Assembly: GCA_963786155.1 (NCBI GenBank)
Contig: CAWAXW010000006.1
Location: 930,001 to 994,000, forward strand
From: CAWAXW01 sp963786155
GTDB taxonomy: Bacteria > Actinomycetota > CADDZG01 > WHSQ01
Direction: 5' to 3'
DNA length: 64,000 bases
The first letter of the stretch is position 1; every line of letters starts with the position of its first letter. The position numbers and the translations under genes are program-made. The notes beneath the pieces were generated by a model. That model saw nothing but the letters and a program-made list of their open reading frames with translations, had not been told where the DNA came from and searched no databases. This document shows positions 45,265 through 53,853 of this stretch, in pieces.

Positions 45265-46236
45265 ATGAGGGCGATAGTTCAGGACCGTTACGGATCGGCC
45301 GACGTGCTCGAGTTGCGGGACATCGAGGAACCAGTAGCCGGCAAGGATGACGTGCTCGTCCGCGTGCACGCTGCGGGTTGTGGTCCGGACGTGTGGCACT
45401 TCATGACCGGGCAGCCCTACTTCGCTCGCCTGATGCTCGGTTTCGGCAAGCCGAAGCTGCCGGTACGTGGCATGGACGTCGCGGGGACGGTCGCAGCCGT
45501 TGGGGAAACTGTGACTGACCTCAAGCCCGGCGACGAAGTGATGGGAGTGGCCGAAGGCTCCTTCGCCGAGCTCGCCGTCGGTCCGGCGGAGAAGTTCGTG
45601 CCCAAGCCGGCCCGGCTTTCATTCGAGGAAGCTGCCGCGGTCCCGATCTCCGGCCTCACCGCTCTTCACGCCCTGCGCGACAAGGGGAAGGTGCAGCCGG
45701 GACAGAAGGTGCTGATCATTGGCGCCGCCGGTGGTGTCGGCACGTTCGCCGTGCAGATCGCAAAAGCATTCGGCGCGCACGTCACTGGTGTCTGCAGCAC
45801 TTCGAAGATCGACCTCGTCCGTTCGATCGGGGCCGACGAGGTGATCGACTACACCCGGGAGGAGTTCGCGGACGGCACACGTCGCTGGGATCTGATCATC
45901 GACACCGCCGGTCGCCGGTCACTCCCACTCCTCCGCAAGGCTCTGACTCCGAAGGGCACGTTGGTGATCGTAGGAGGCGATGGCGGCGGCCCCTGGACCG
46001 GAGGCTTCTTCCGCGGCGTCCTTCGGGCTCCACTCTTGTCGCTGTTCGTTGGTCAGAGACTGACCGCTTTCGTCTCGAATGAGAACAAGAAGGACTTGCT
46101 GGCGTTCAAGGACCTGATCGAAGCGGGCAAGGTCACCCCCGTCATCGACCGGACCTATCCCCTGATCGAAGCAGCCGACGCGATCCGCTACCTCGAGCAG
46201 GGCCACCCCCGAGGAAAAGTCGTCATCACGGTCTAA
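45265..46236 (+). CDS. zinc-independent quinone oxidoreductase-like alcohol dehydrogenase
   Basis: 323 aa MDR-family enzyme from ATG 45265 (GAGAGG upstream). IVQDRYGSADVLELRDIEEP, PVRGMDVAGTVAAVGETVTD, the NADPH loop VLIIGAAGGVGTFAVQIAKA and the C-terminal LEQGHPRGKVVITV are typical. The catalytic-zinc GHE motif and the structural-zinc cysteines are absent, so it should reduce quinones or enals with NADPH. Divergent from the CMD gene. Confidence 0.9.
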   Translation: MRAIVQDRYGSADVLELRDIEEPVAGKDDVLVRVHAAGCGPDVWHFMTGQPYFARLMLGFGKPKLPVRGMDVAGTVAAVGETVTDLKPGDEVMGVAEGSFAELAVGPAEKFVPKPARLSFEEAAAVPISGLTALHALRDKGKVQPGQKVLIIGAAGGVGTFAVQIAKAFGAHVTGVCSTSKIDLVRSIGADEVIDYTREEFADGTRRWDLIIDTAGRRSLPLLRKALTPKGTLVIVGGDGGGPWTGGFFRGVLRAPLLSLFVGQRLTAFVSNENKKDLLAFKDLIEAGKVTPVIDRTYPLIEAADAIRYLEQGHPRGKVVITV

Positions 46237-46267
46237 CTCTCCGCGATGACCACTTCCGATGATCGGG

Positions 46268-46588
46268 TCAGATCCTCTTCTTGATCGTTTCGGTGTCGGC
46301 GTCTGGGTGGCTGAAGTGAGGCTCGTCCCGGGTCAGGAACGCGATCTCGTCGACGTAGCACCAATTCCAGTCTTCGCCGGGCTCGTATGACTGCACGATC
46401 GGGTGCTCCGCTGTGTGTGCGTGCCCGGATGCGTGCTGGTTCTTAGAGGAATCGCAGCACCCGACGTAACCGCAACTCATGCACAGACGAAGGTGGACCC
46501 ACTCGTCTCCGATCTCGAGGCATCCGACGCATCCATCGGACATCGGGGTGATGTCTCGGATCTGGTCGAGGTGGCTGCACGAGCTCAT
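46268..46588 (-). CDS. UBP-type zinc-finger protein
   Basis: 106 aa. The zinc-binding UBP pattern is complete: CSHLDQI, CVGCLEIGDEWVHLRLCMSC, GYVGCCDSSKNQHASGHAH and EHPIVQSYEPGEDWNWCYVD. In eukaryotes this fold binds the free C-terminus of ubiquitin; bacterial copies exist, mainly in actinobacteria, without known function. Stands alone between two unrelated genes. Confidence 0.88.
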   Translation of the reverse strand: MSSCSHLDQIRDITPMSDGCVGCLEIGDEWVHLRLCMSCGYVGCCDSSKNQHASGHAHTAEHPIVQSYEPGEDWNWCYVDEIAFLTRDEPHFSHPDADTETIKKRI

Positions 46589-46605
46589 CGCTTGAGCTCA
46601 CTCTA

Positions 46606-46995
46606 TTAGTTGTGGTGCCCCGTCCACGTGTACTTCTCGCTGCAGTTGTACCAGGCTTCACACGACTTGAACCAACCCTCGAAGTCGACCTGGGTGCCGA
46701 GTAGTTCGACCCTGAACTTCCCTTTGTCCCCGTCGCCTTTCTCCTTGAATCTGCCCGTCCAGACCTTGCCGTTGTCGCTGACGTCGCCCCAGATCGAGCC
46801 TTTGGTCGCGCCACCGTCATCCGTATAGGTGCCCGTGATCTCGCCCTTCTTCTCCTCGAGATTGAGCTTGGGCTTGCCGAACTGGTTCTCCGTCGTCCAC
46901 TTTCCGTCCCATAGCTCCGCGCTGTTCACGCTCGGAGCGAACGTCATTGTGGCGACCAGCGCGATCCCCAGGCCTACTGCGAGTCGACGGATCAT
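46606..46995 (-). CDS. small secreted beta-barrel-like protein
   Basis: 129 aa. Signal peptide (LAVGLGIALVATMTFAPSVN, cleavage after NSA). The mature part, WDGKWTTENQFGKPKLNLEE ... GEITGTYTDDGG ... GSIWGDVSDNGKVWTGRF, shows repeated W-G-T strands as in avidin/lipocalin-like barrels. Two cysteines near the end (SCEAWYNCSEKY) may bridge. GGAGGAGCG site upstream. Function unknown. Confidence 0.75.
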   Translation of the reverse strand: MIRRLAVGLGIALVATMTFAPSVNSAELWDGKWTTENQFGKPKLNLEEKKGEITGTYTDDGGATKGSIWGDVSDNGKVWTGRFKEKGDGDKGKFRVELLGTQVDFEGWFKSCEAWYNCSEKYTWTGHHN

Positions 46996-47084
46996 TAGCG
47001 CTCCTCCTAGGTCGGGCTGCCGCTAGAAAAGCCTATGGGTGGTGCCTAGGCTAAACAAGGCACTTCGGGCGTTAGCCTCGGGCG

Positions 47085-47999
47085 GTGCCAGCCGGATCAA
47101 CGCTTCTAGTCGACGCATCGAGCCTCATTTATAGGGCGCTGTTCTCGACCCCCGATAGCGTCACGACCCCGGACGGTACCCCCATCAACGCCGCCCATGG
47201 GTTCCTCAACATGCTGGCGCGGCTCGTTGGCGACCGCGATCCCGACTACCTCTGCTGTGCAACGGACGAGGATTGGCGACCGGAGTGGCGGGTCGAACTG
47301 ATCGACTCCTACAAGTCGATGAGAGCCGAGCCCGGCAGCGCGGAGGAAGAGGCCGAGGACCGGCTTGCGCCGCAGATGCCGGTGCTGTTCGAGTTGCTCG
47401 AGGGAGCAGGAATCCCGGTCGTTGGATGCGACGGGGCCGAGGCCGAAGACGTGATCGGAACGCTCGCCGAGCGTGCGCCCGGTCCGGTCGACATCGTCTC
47501 TGGGGACCGCGACCTCTTCCAGCTCGTGCGTGACCCAAAGGTGCGTGTCCTGTATCCAAAGCGGGGCGTGAGTCAGATGGATGAAGTAACCGAGAGCTAC
47601 ATCGAAGAGCGGTACGGCATCCCGGGCCGCGCTTACCGTGACTTCGCAGTGCTGCGCGGCGACCCGTCCGACGGGCTCCCAGGCGTTCGGGGGATAGGGG
47701 AGAAGATCGCGAGCTCGCTCGTGGCGCGCTATGGGAGCCTCGACGCGATCATCGAAGCAGCCGAGTCCCCAACCGAAGGCGTGGCGCTCGGCAAGGTGCG
47801 CCGGGAGCTCGACTACGTAAGAAAAGCCGTCCAGGTCGTCACCATCCCCACCGACTTACCCATCCCGAAAGTTGACCTGACACGCCCCCGAAAAGAGCCC
47901 GACATGTCGTTGTTCGAAATGGCCAAGGAGTCCGGACTGCAGGGAGCTTTGCAGCGACTAGCGACCGCGCTGACGGGCACTGCGCTCGACAACGATTGA
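47085..47999 (+). CDS. 5'-3' exonuclease (flap-endonuclease family, PolA N-terminal type)
   Basis: 304 aa from GTG 47085. Metal-binding Asp residues are seen in LLVDASSLIYRA, CCATDEDWRPEWR, GAEAEDVIGTLAE and IVSGDRDLFQLV. The helix-hairpin-helix DNA-binding part is DPSDGLPGVRGIGEKIASSL. No polymerase domain follows, so this is the stand-alone form that removes RNA primers or flaps. Arg/Tyr arch residues YKSMRAE are present. Confidence 0.93.
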   Translation: MPAGSTLLVDASSLIYRALFSTPDSVTTPDGTPINAAHGFLNMLARLVGDRDPDYLCCATDEDWRPEWRVELIDSYKSMRAEPGSAEEEAEDRLAPQMPVLFELLEGAGIPVVGCDGAEAEDVIGTLAERAPGPVDIVSGDRDLFQLVRDPKVRVLYPKRGVSQMDEVTESYIEERYGIPGRAYRDFAVLRGDPSDGLPGVRGIGEKIASSLVARYGSLDAIIEAAESPTEGVALGKVRRELDYVRKAVQVVTIPTDLPIPKVDLTRPRKEPDMSLFEMAKESGLQGALQRLATALTGTALDND

Positions 48000-48046
48000 A
48001 GCTAACGTGTTAACCGGATCCGATGGACGCGGTCAGAGGAGGAGCC

Positions 48047-48424
48047 ATGTTCAAACCGAACAGCGCAACGGCGGCGATACCGGCCCAGGATTTCGATAGA
48101 GCCAAGTCCTTCTATGCCGACAAGCTGGGTCTCAAGCCGGTGGACGAGAACGAGCAAGAGGCCCACTACCAAGTGGGGGAGAGCAGGTTCTTGTTGTTCC
48201 CGAGCACGGGCAAGGCTTCCGGTGACCACACCCAGCTGGGTTTCGAGGTCGACGAGCTAGATCCGGCCGTGAGCTCGTTGCGCGAGAACGGCGTGGTGTT
48301 CGAGGAGTACGACTTCCCAGGGTTCAGGAGCGTCGACGGGATCGTCGAAGTCGGCGGGATCCGGGGCGCCTGGTTCAAGGACTCGGAAGGCAACCTTCTC
48401 GCCGTCTCGGAGCGAGGGGCCTAG
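48047..48424 (+). CDS. VOC-family (glyoxalase/bleomycin-resistance-like) protein
   Basis: 125 aa from ATG 48047, which follows AGGAGG; the longer in-frame start at 48023 would bury this site. One VOC module pair: TAAIPAQDFDRAKSFYADKL, HYQVGESRFLLFPSTG, QLGFEVDELDPAVSSL, GAWFKDSEGNLLAVSE. The usual metal residues are only partly kept. Single-copy VOC proteins of this kind are often annotated as lyases or antibiotic-binding; no specific role. Confidence 0.88.
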   Translation: MFKPNSATAAIPAQDFDRAKSFYADKLGLKPVDENEQEAHYQVGESRFLLFPSTGKASGDHTQLGFEVDELDPAVSSLRENGVVFEEYDFPGFRSVDGIVEVGGIRGAWFKDSEGNLLAVSERGA

Positions 48425-48488
48425 CCCAACCTAGGACAGCACTCAGCAACAGGAATCACCTCGCGGGGGAGGTGGTTGACCCAACAGA

Positions 48489-49760
48489 ATGACCCCCGAC
48501 CGCGTGATCCGCAGCTATCTGGTCATCAGTGGCCTGTTCACGCTGTCCGCTTCGTTGATCTGGGGGATCAACACCTTGTTCCTGCTCGAAGCGGGGCTGT
48601 CGATCTTCGAGGTGTTCGTCGCAAATGCCGTGTTCACCGCCGCGATGGCATTGTTCGAGATCCCCACCGGCGTCGTCGCCGACACGAGAGGCCGGCGCGC
48701 TTCGTTCCTTCTGTCCGAGATAACGCTTGCTATCGGCACCCTTGCCTATGTGGGCGTCGCCGCGATCGACGGCGGTCTACTGCTCTTCTCTCTCGCCGGG
48801 ATCATCCTCGGGTTGGGCTACACGTTCTATTCGGGAGCCGTCGAGGCTTGGCTGGTCGATGCACTGGGGGCCACCGGCTACAAGGGAGAGTTGGACAACG
48901 TCTTCGCGCGCGCCTCGATGGTTTCCAGCGTCGCGATGATCATCGGGACGATCGGGGGAGGAATCCTCGGTCAGATCGACCTGTCGTTGCCGTACATCGC
49001 GCGCGCCGTGCTCGTCATGATGGCCTTCACCGTGGGATTCCGCACGATGCACGATCTCGGGTTCACGCCGAGGACGATGCGTGTGCATGGCATAGGCGCT
49101 GAGATGAAAAAGGTCGCCCGGGCCGGCCTGACCTATGGATGGCGAACGCCGGCCGTCAGACTGCTCGTCATGGACTCGTTCATAGCCTTCGGGTTCTTCT
49201 CGTGGGCCTGGTACGCGTGGCAGCCGTATTTCCTCGAGCTCTACGGCAAGGACGCGGTGTGGCTGTCGGGAGTGATCGCGGCGCTGTTCGCTCTTGCCGG
49301 CATCGCAGGCAACACTCTCGTCGGTCGTTTGGCCAAACCGGGTCGCCGGCGCACAACGATCCTTCTCGGCGCTTCCGGGGTGACGACCCTGACCATGGTG
49401 TTGACGGGTGCGGTTCAGCTGTTCTGGGTGACTGTTCCCATCTTCTTGGTCGGAGCGATTGCCGGCGGCCTGCTGCAACCGGTTCGCCAGTCCTACCTGC
49501 ATCACTCGATCCCGTCGTCCGAGCGAGCCACGTTGGTGTCATTCGATTCACTGGTCGGCAGCCTCGGCAGCGTCGGTGGCCAAATGGGGCTCGGATACCT
49601 CTCGCAGGAGCGCTCGATCCCGGCTGGTTTCGTGATCGGAGGCCTGACCACAGCGCTGGCGCTTCCCATCCTCGGGAAGTTGCGGTCTTTGAACGAACCG
49701 GCGGACCACATCACATCGGCGCAACTAGCTCAGGAGCCGATAGCAGAACCTGCGGCATAG
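48489..49760 (+). CDS. MFS transporter, multidrug/tetracycline-like
   Basis: 423 aa, about twelve membrane segments. Loop 2-3 holds IPTGVVADTRGRRAS, the MFS G-x3-D-x2-G-R-R motif, and the first segments (GINTLFLLEAGLSIFEVFVA) match small-molecule efflux MFS proteins. LLQPVRQSYLHHSIPSSERA is typical of this subgroup. ATG 48489 chosen. Substrate unknown; context (oxidoreductases, VOC proteins) would suit detoxification. Confidence 0.9.
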   Translation: MTPDRVIRSYLVISGLFTLSASLIWGINTLFLLEAGLSIFEVFVANAVFTAAMALFEIPTGVVADTRGRRASFLLSEITLAIGTLAYVGVAAIDGGLLLFSLAGIILGLGYTFYSGAVEAWLVDALGATGYKGELDNVFARASMVSSVAMIIGTIGGGILGQIDLSLPYIARAVLVMMAFTVGFRTMHDLGFTPRTMRVHGIGAEMKKVARAGLTYGWRTPAVRLLVMDSFIAFGFFSWAWYAWQPYFLELYGKDAVWLSGVIAALFALAGIAGNTLVGRLAKPGRRRTTILLGASGVTTLTMVLTGAVQLFWVTVPIFLVGAIAGGLLQPVRQSYLHHSIPSSERATLVSFDSLVGSLGSVGGQMGLGYLSQERSIPAGFVIGGLTTALALPILGKLRSLNEPADHITSAQLAQEPIAEPAA

Positions 49761-49779
49761 AGGCGGGTAGCGTTTGCGC

Positions 49780-51165
49780 ATGCGAGAAGAGCTTGGGGCG
49801 ATATTGGGCGATCGGCTCGTTACGAGCGAAGCGGTCCGAGAGCAGCATGGGACGGATGAATCCGCTCTTCCCGCGGCCTCGCCCGATGCCGTTGCCTTCC
49901 CCGAGACCGAAGAGGAAGTGGCGCGGATCCTGCGCGTCTGCTCCGAGCATCGGATCCCGGTCATCCCCTTCGGTGCGGGAACTTCCCTGGAGGGGCACGT
50001 GCTGGCTCCCTCCGGCGGCTTGAGTATGGATTTCAGCCATATGAACGAGATCGTTTCCGTGAACGTGAGTGACCTCGACGTCACCGTCCAGGCCGGGGTC
50101 ACTCGCAGGCAGTTGGACGAACGATTGCGACGCGACGGGCTTTTCTTCCCGGTGGACCCCGGCGCGGATGCAACCTTGGGCGGCATGGCCTCGACGGGCG
50201 CATCCGGCACGACCACCGTTCGGTACGGGGCCATGAAAGAGAACGTTCTATCGCTGCGGGTCGTGCTGCCCGGTGGACAGGTCATCCGGACAGGTCGCCG
50301 CGCCCGAAAGACCTCTGCGGGATACGACCTCACGAGATTGTTCGTCGGGTCCGAGGGCACGCTTGGCGTCATCACGGAAGTGACCCTGCGAGCGTATGGG
50401 ATCCCGGAAGCCATATCGGCTGCGATCGCGAGCTTCCAGACGATCGAGGGTGCGGTTTCTGCTGTGGTGACGACGCTTCAGATGGGGATACCGGTCGCGT
50501 GCGCGGAGTTTCTCGACGAAGCAGCGATGGGCGCGGTCAATGCGCACTCCGGACTCGATTACGAGGTGGCCCCGACCCTCTTCTTCGAATTCCACGGCTC
50601 CTACGCTGGTGTCTCCGAGGATGCGCAGAACGTCGAGGCGATCGCGAAGGAGAACGGCGCCACCGGTTTTCGGGCTGCTCTCGACGAGCGAGAGCGAGTC
50701 CGCCTCTGGCGCGCTCGCCACGACCACTACTACTCGGCACTCGCGCTGCGGCCCGGCTCTAGAGCGATCGTTACGGATGTGTGCGTACCCATCTCCCGGC
50801 TCGGCGACTGCATCATCGAGAGCAAGCGCGACATTGAGAGCACACCACTGGTGGCGGCGACCACAGTCGGACACGTGGGCGACGGCAATTTCCATCTGAT
50901 GCTTCTGGTCGACCCCGATGATGCAGACGAACTGAAAACGGCCGGGTGGGTCAACGAGAGGTTGGTCGATCGCGCTCTCGCCATGGACGGAACCTGCACG
51001 GGGGAGCACGGTATCGGGCTCGGGAAGATCGACTCCCTGGAGAAGGAGATGGGCGAAGCAGTGTCGGTTATGAGAGCGATCAAGCAAGCCCTCGACCCCC
51101 ACGGCATCATGAACCCGGGGAAGGTGCTCAGGACGCTGCCGCAGGCTGGTACAAATCCCACATGA
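49780..51165 (+). CDS. FAD-linked D-lactate dehydrogenase / glycolate oxidase subunit-like
   Basis: 461 aa. PCMH-type FAD domain: AFPETEEEVARILRVC, VIPFGAGTSLEGHVLAPSGG, VDPGADATLGGMASTGASGT, KTSAGYDLTRLFVGSEGTLG. The C-terminal oxidase domain has the metal His in HVGDGNFHLML, then GTCTGEHGIGLGK and ALDPHGIMNPGKVL. Family members oxidise D-lactate, glycolate or D-2-hydroxyglutarate and pass electrons to quinone or cytochrome. The TGA overlaps the start of the next gene. Confidence 0.92.
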   Translation: MREELGAILGDRLVTSEAVREQHGTDESALPAASPDAVAFPETEEEVARILRVCSEHRIPVIPFGAGTSLEGHVLAPSGGLSMDFSHMNEIVSVNVSDLDVTVQAGVTRRQLDERLRRDGLFFPVDPGADATLGGMASTGASGTTTVRYGAMKENVLSLRVVLPGGQVIRTGRRARKTSAGYDLTRLFVGSEGTLGVITEVTLRAYGIPEAISAAIASFQTIEGAVSAVVTTLQMGIPVACAEFLDEAAMGAVNAHSGLDYEVAPTLFFEFHGSYAGVSEDAQNVEAIAKENGATGFRAALDERERVRLWRARHDHYYSALALRPGSRAIVTDVCVPISRLGDCIIESKRDIESTPLVAATTVGHVGDGNFHLMLLVDPDDADELKTAGWVNERLVDRALAMDGTCTGEHGIGLGKIDSLEKEMGEAVSVMRAIKQALDPHGIMNPGKVLRTLPQAGTNPT

Positions 51166-51698
51166 CCATCGTGCCGGACACGAAGGATTGGACGTTCGTG
51201 CTGGAGCGAACGTGTCCCGAGTGCGGTTTCGACGTCACAACCTTCCCGCGGGAGCAGGTCGGGGAGATGATCCGTGACAACGCCGCTTCGTGGCGCAGCT
51301 TGCTAAACGACCCGATGGTGAACGAGCGGCCTTCCGACGACCGCTGGTCGGCCCTCGAGTACGCGTGCCACGTGCGAGATGTGTTCGGCCTCTACGATGA
51401 GAGGCTGATCATGATGCTCGAGCAAGACGATCCGAGCTATCCGAACTGGGATCAGGACGAGGCTTCCATCGAAGGCCGCTACTCGGAGCAGGACCCGGAA
51501 AGCGTGGCCACCGATATCGAGGCGGCGGCCCGTCGGTTGACGGATCGGTTTGATTCCATCGAGACCTCGCAGTGGGAGCGCACCGGGAACCGCAGTGATG
51601 GCGCCAGGTTCACGATAGAAACGTTCGCTCGCTACCTGATCCACGACCCCATCCATCACGTCCACGACGTGAAGCAGGGCTACGCCAAGCTGGGTTAG
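51162..51698 (+). CDS. DinB-family / mycothiol-dependent maleylpyruvate isomerase-like protein
   Basis: 178 aa four-helix-bundle protein. N-terminal CPECGF zinc-ribbon-like pair, then WSALEYACHVRDVFGLYDER (first His), a helix, and FARYLIHDPIHHVHDVKQG, the His-x3-His set that binds metal in DinB proteins. Actinobacterial members are often thiol transferases using mycothiol or bacillithiol. ATGA overlap with the FAD oxidase gene and nine-base gap to the next gene indicate one operon. Confidence 0.85.
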   Translation: MTIVPDTKDWTFVLERTCPECGFDVTTFPREQVGEMIRDNAASWRSLLNDPMVNERPSDDRWSALEYACHVRDVFGLYDERLIMMLEQDDPSYPNWDQDEASIEGRYSEQDPESVATDIEAAARRLTDRFDSIETSQWERTGNRSDGARFTIETFARYLIHDPIHHVHDVKQGYAKLG

Positions 51699-51706
51699 GA
51701 GGAACG

Positions 51707-52633
51707 ATGAAGCTCGAGGGCATCCATCACATCACCGCGATCACCGGCGACGCCCCCGGCAACGTGCGGTTCTATGCGGGCACGCTGGGGTTGCGTCTGG
51801 TCAAGAAGTCTGTCAATCAGGATGTCCCGAACATCTACCACCTCTTCTACGCGGACGAGGAAGGTGGTGCCGGCTCCGACATAACCTTCTTCGAGTATCC
51901 GGGCGCGGCGCCGGGACGCGCGGGGGCCGGCATGGTCCATCGGATTGTCTGGCGGGTGGCATCCGAGGAGGCCCTCGACTTCTGGGAGCGTCGGCTGGCC
52001 AAGCACGGCGTAGACAGCGCTCGCGAAGACGGGCGTTTGCGGTTCACCGATCCGGAGGGGCTCGATCTCGAGCTTGCGGTCGTGGACACGACCGACGAAC
52101 CGTTGCGCGCCAAACACCCCGAGGTCCCCGAGGAGCATGCGATCTCCGGCTTCGACTCCGCACGCGCGTTTACCGCGGACCCATCTAGGAGCGACGGGCT
52201 TCTCGTCGACGCGTTGAACTTCGATCGCTCGGGTGACAGTGCCTACGAAGCGCGCGGCTCGGACCGAGGCTCGACTTGGATCTACGACCAGGCCCCCGCG
52301 GGGCGAGGATTGCAGGGTGCCGGCACGGTCCATCACATCGCGTGGGCCTCACCCACCGAGGATCACGAAGCCTGGCGCCAGAGGGTGGAAGAGGCGGGCG
52401 CGAACCCCACTCCTGTTATCGACCGCTTCTATTTCAAGTCCATTTACTTCCGCGAACCGTCCGGGGTGCTCTTCGAGATCGCTACGGTCGGTCCCGGGTT
52501 CGCGGTCGATGAACCGATCGAGTCACTTGGAGAGAAGCTCGCGCTTCCGCCGAACTACGAACATCTGCGGGCGCAGCTCGAGAAGGAGCTGACGCCCCTT
52601 CCCGATCCGCGCACCGAATCGATGAAGACCTAA
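51707..52633 (+). CDS. ring-cleaving dioxygenase-like VOC protein (MhqO type)
   Basis: 308 aa, two tandem VOC halves: GIHHITAITGDAPGNVRFYA with ITFFEYPGAAPGRAGAGMVH, then GTVHHIAWASPTEDHEAWRQ with PSGVLFEIATVGPGFAVDE. The metal residues His (IHHITA), His (VHHIAW) and Glu (LFEIAT) fit Fe(II) hydroquinone ring-cleavage enzymes. YFKSIYFREP is a family signature. AGGAGG before ATG 51707. It may remove quinone-type electrophiles together with the DinB protein. Confidence 0.88.
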   Translation: MKLEGIHHITAITGDAPGNVRFYAGTLGLRLVKKSVNQDVPNIYHLFYADEEGGAGSDITFFEYPGAAPGRAGAGMVHRIVWRVASEEALDFWERRLAKHGVDSAREDGRLRFTDPEGLDLELAVVDTTDEPLRAKHPEVPEEHAISGFDSARAFTADPSRSDGLLVDALNFDRSGDSAYEARGSDRGSTWIYDQAPAGRGLQGAGTVHHIAWASPTEDHEAWRQRVEEAGANPTPVIDRFYFKSIYFREPSGVLFEIATVGPGFAVDEPIESLGEKLALPPNYEHLRAQLEKELTPLPDPRTESMKT

Positions 52634-53118
52634 CTCGTCTCGTTCGGGTCCTCATCCGACGCCAGCTTCAGGGAGATCTCATTAACGTCTGAAAAGTGGC
52701 GCTCCTGGATGGGGAGGGCCCACTGGACGAGCTCGATGACGTCCTTGCGGCCCGCTTGATCGGCCATCTGTTGCAGGACCTTCCAGTGCCCGACCTCCCC
52801 GGCTTCGGCCATGGTCAGGAACTCGAACCCGTCGAGGGCATCGGCCTCCTCGTCGATGTAGGTCGAGAGCATGTCCGAGCCCTTTGACTTCGTCTCGCGC
52901 GCTTTCTCGAGGATCGCCGTCTTCTTCCCGTCGATCGAGTCGGCGATCGCGGTACCTCGCTGCTCGGTTTCGGCAGCTTCCTCGTTCATCCTCTCGAGCA
53001 CATCCTTCACAGACTCGGGTCCATCGAGCTTGATGACCTTGTCGGTCGCGGCCTGTGCAGCCTGTGCAAGACCGATGACCTCGGCCAGCTTCTCTTCGAG
53101 ATTCGTCAGGTCCGCCAT
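52630..53118 (-). CDS. helical protein with possible ferritin-like fold
   Basis: 162 aa, all helical. EEADALDGFEFLTMAEAGEV, HWKVLQQMADQAGRKDVIEL and ALPIQERHFSDVNEISLK place Glu and His residues at helix spacings that recall ferritin-like/DUF892 proteins that bind two metals. No certain family. GGAGG before the ATG. Convergent with the dioxygenase gene, overlapping by four bases. Confidence 0.65.
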   Translation of the reverse strand: MADLTNLEEKLAEVIGLAQAAQAATDKVIKLDGPESVKDVLERMNEEAAETEQRGTAIADSIDGKKTAILEKARETKSKGSDMLSTYIDEEADALDGFEFLTMAEAGEVGHWKVLQQMADQAGRKDVIELVQWALPIQERHFSDVNEISLKLASDEDPNETS

Positions 53119-53263
53119 CTGAAACCTCCTGGGTTGGGAACGTGGCTTGCAAGATGTACCCAGTCATCGACAACTCATTCACTCAATGCATCAGACATCG
53201 GAATGCCATCGCGTCCTCGGCGGTTGTGACCTGAAACGATCGGTCCCAACGTGGGGAGGCTTG

Positions 53264-53806
53264 ATGGCCGCGTTACGAGATGCACCACCGGACTTGCAAG
53301 TGTCGAAAGAGCGAGCGCTCGGTCCCGTGGAAGCTGGAGTCACGATCGTCGAGTACGCCGAGTTCGAATGCCCCCACTGCGGGCGCGCCCATTTCCAATT
53401 GGAGGCATTGCGGGACAGGCTTGATGAACTCGACGCACGCCTGGTCTTCCGGCACTTCGCCCGCGATGAGGTGCATCCCTATTCGGTGAGGGCAGCCGTA
53501 GCAGCGGAGGCCGCAGGCGCACAGGGGCGATTCTGGGAGATGCACGATCACCTTTTCGAGCACCAGCACTCTCTCGATTACGACGATCTCAGGCGGCATG
53601 CTCTCGCTGTTGGGCTGGATGTTGACCGATTCATGAACGACCTGCTCGACCCACGACACGCCGAGAGCGTGAATGCCGAACGTGAGGAAGGGGTGGAGCG
53701 GGGAGTTACCAGTACTCCCACCTTCTTCATCAACGGCGAGCGCTACGACGGCGGCTACGGCACTCAGGAGTTGATCGAGGCGATCGAGCAGCGACGCCGG
53801 GCGTAG
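53264..53806 (+). CDS. DsbA-family thioredoxin-fold oxidoreductase (FrnE/Na+/H+ antiporter-associated type)
   Basis: 180 aa from ATG 53264 (GGGGAGG upstream); the in-frame extension to 53147 looks non-coding. Active site CPHC in YAEFECPHCGRAHFQLEAL, insert helices (FWEMHDHLFEHQHSLDYDDL) and the cis-Pro loop TSTPTFFINGERYDGGYG. No signal peptide, so it acts in the cytoplasm. Same strand and just upstream of the molybdopterin oxidoreductase; functional link unknown. Confidence 0.88.
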   Translation: MAALRDAPPDLQVSKERALGPVEAGVTIVEYAEFECPHCGRAHFQLEALRDRLDELDARLVFRHFARDEVHPYSVRAAVAAEAAGAQGRFWEMHDHLFEHQHSLDYDDLRRHALAVGLDVDRFMNDLLDPRHAESVNAEREEGVERGVTSTPTFFINGERYDGGYGTQELIEAIEQRRRA

Positions 53807-53853
53807 AGGGAGTTAGGCTCGACGCAACCCCGCTTCGGTCTAGGGAGGGTGCT

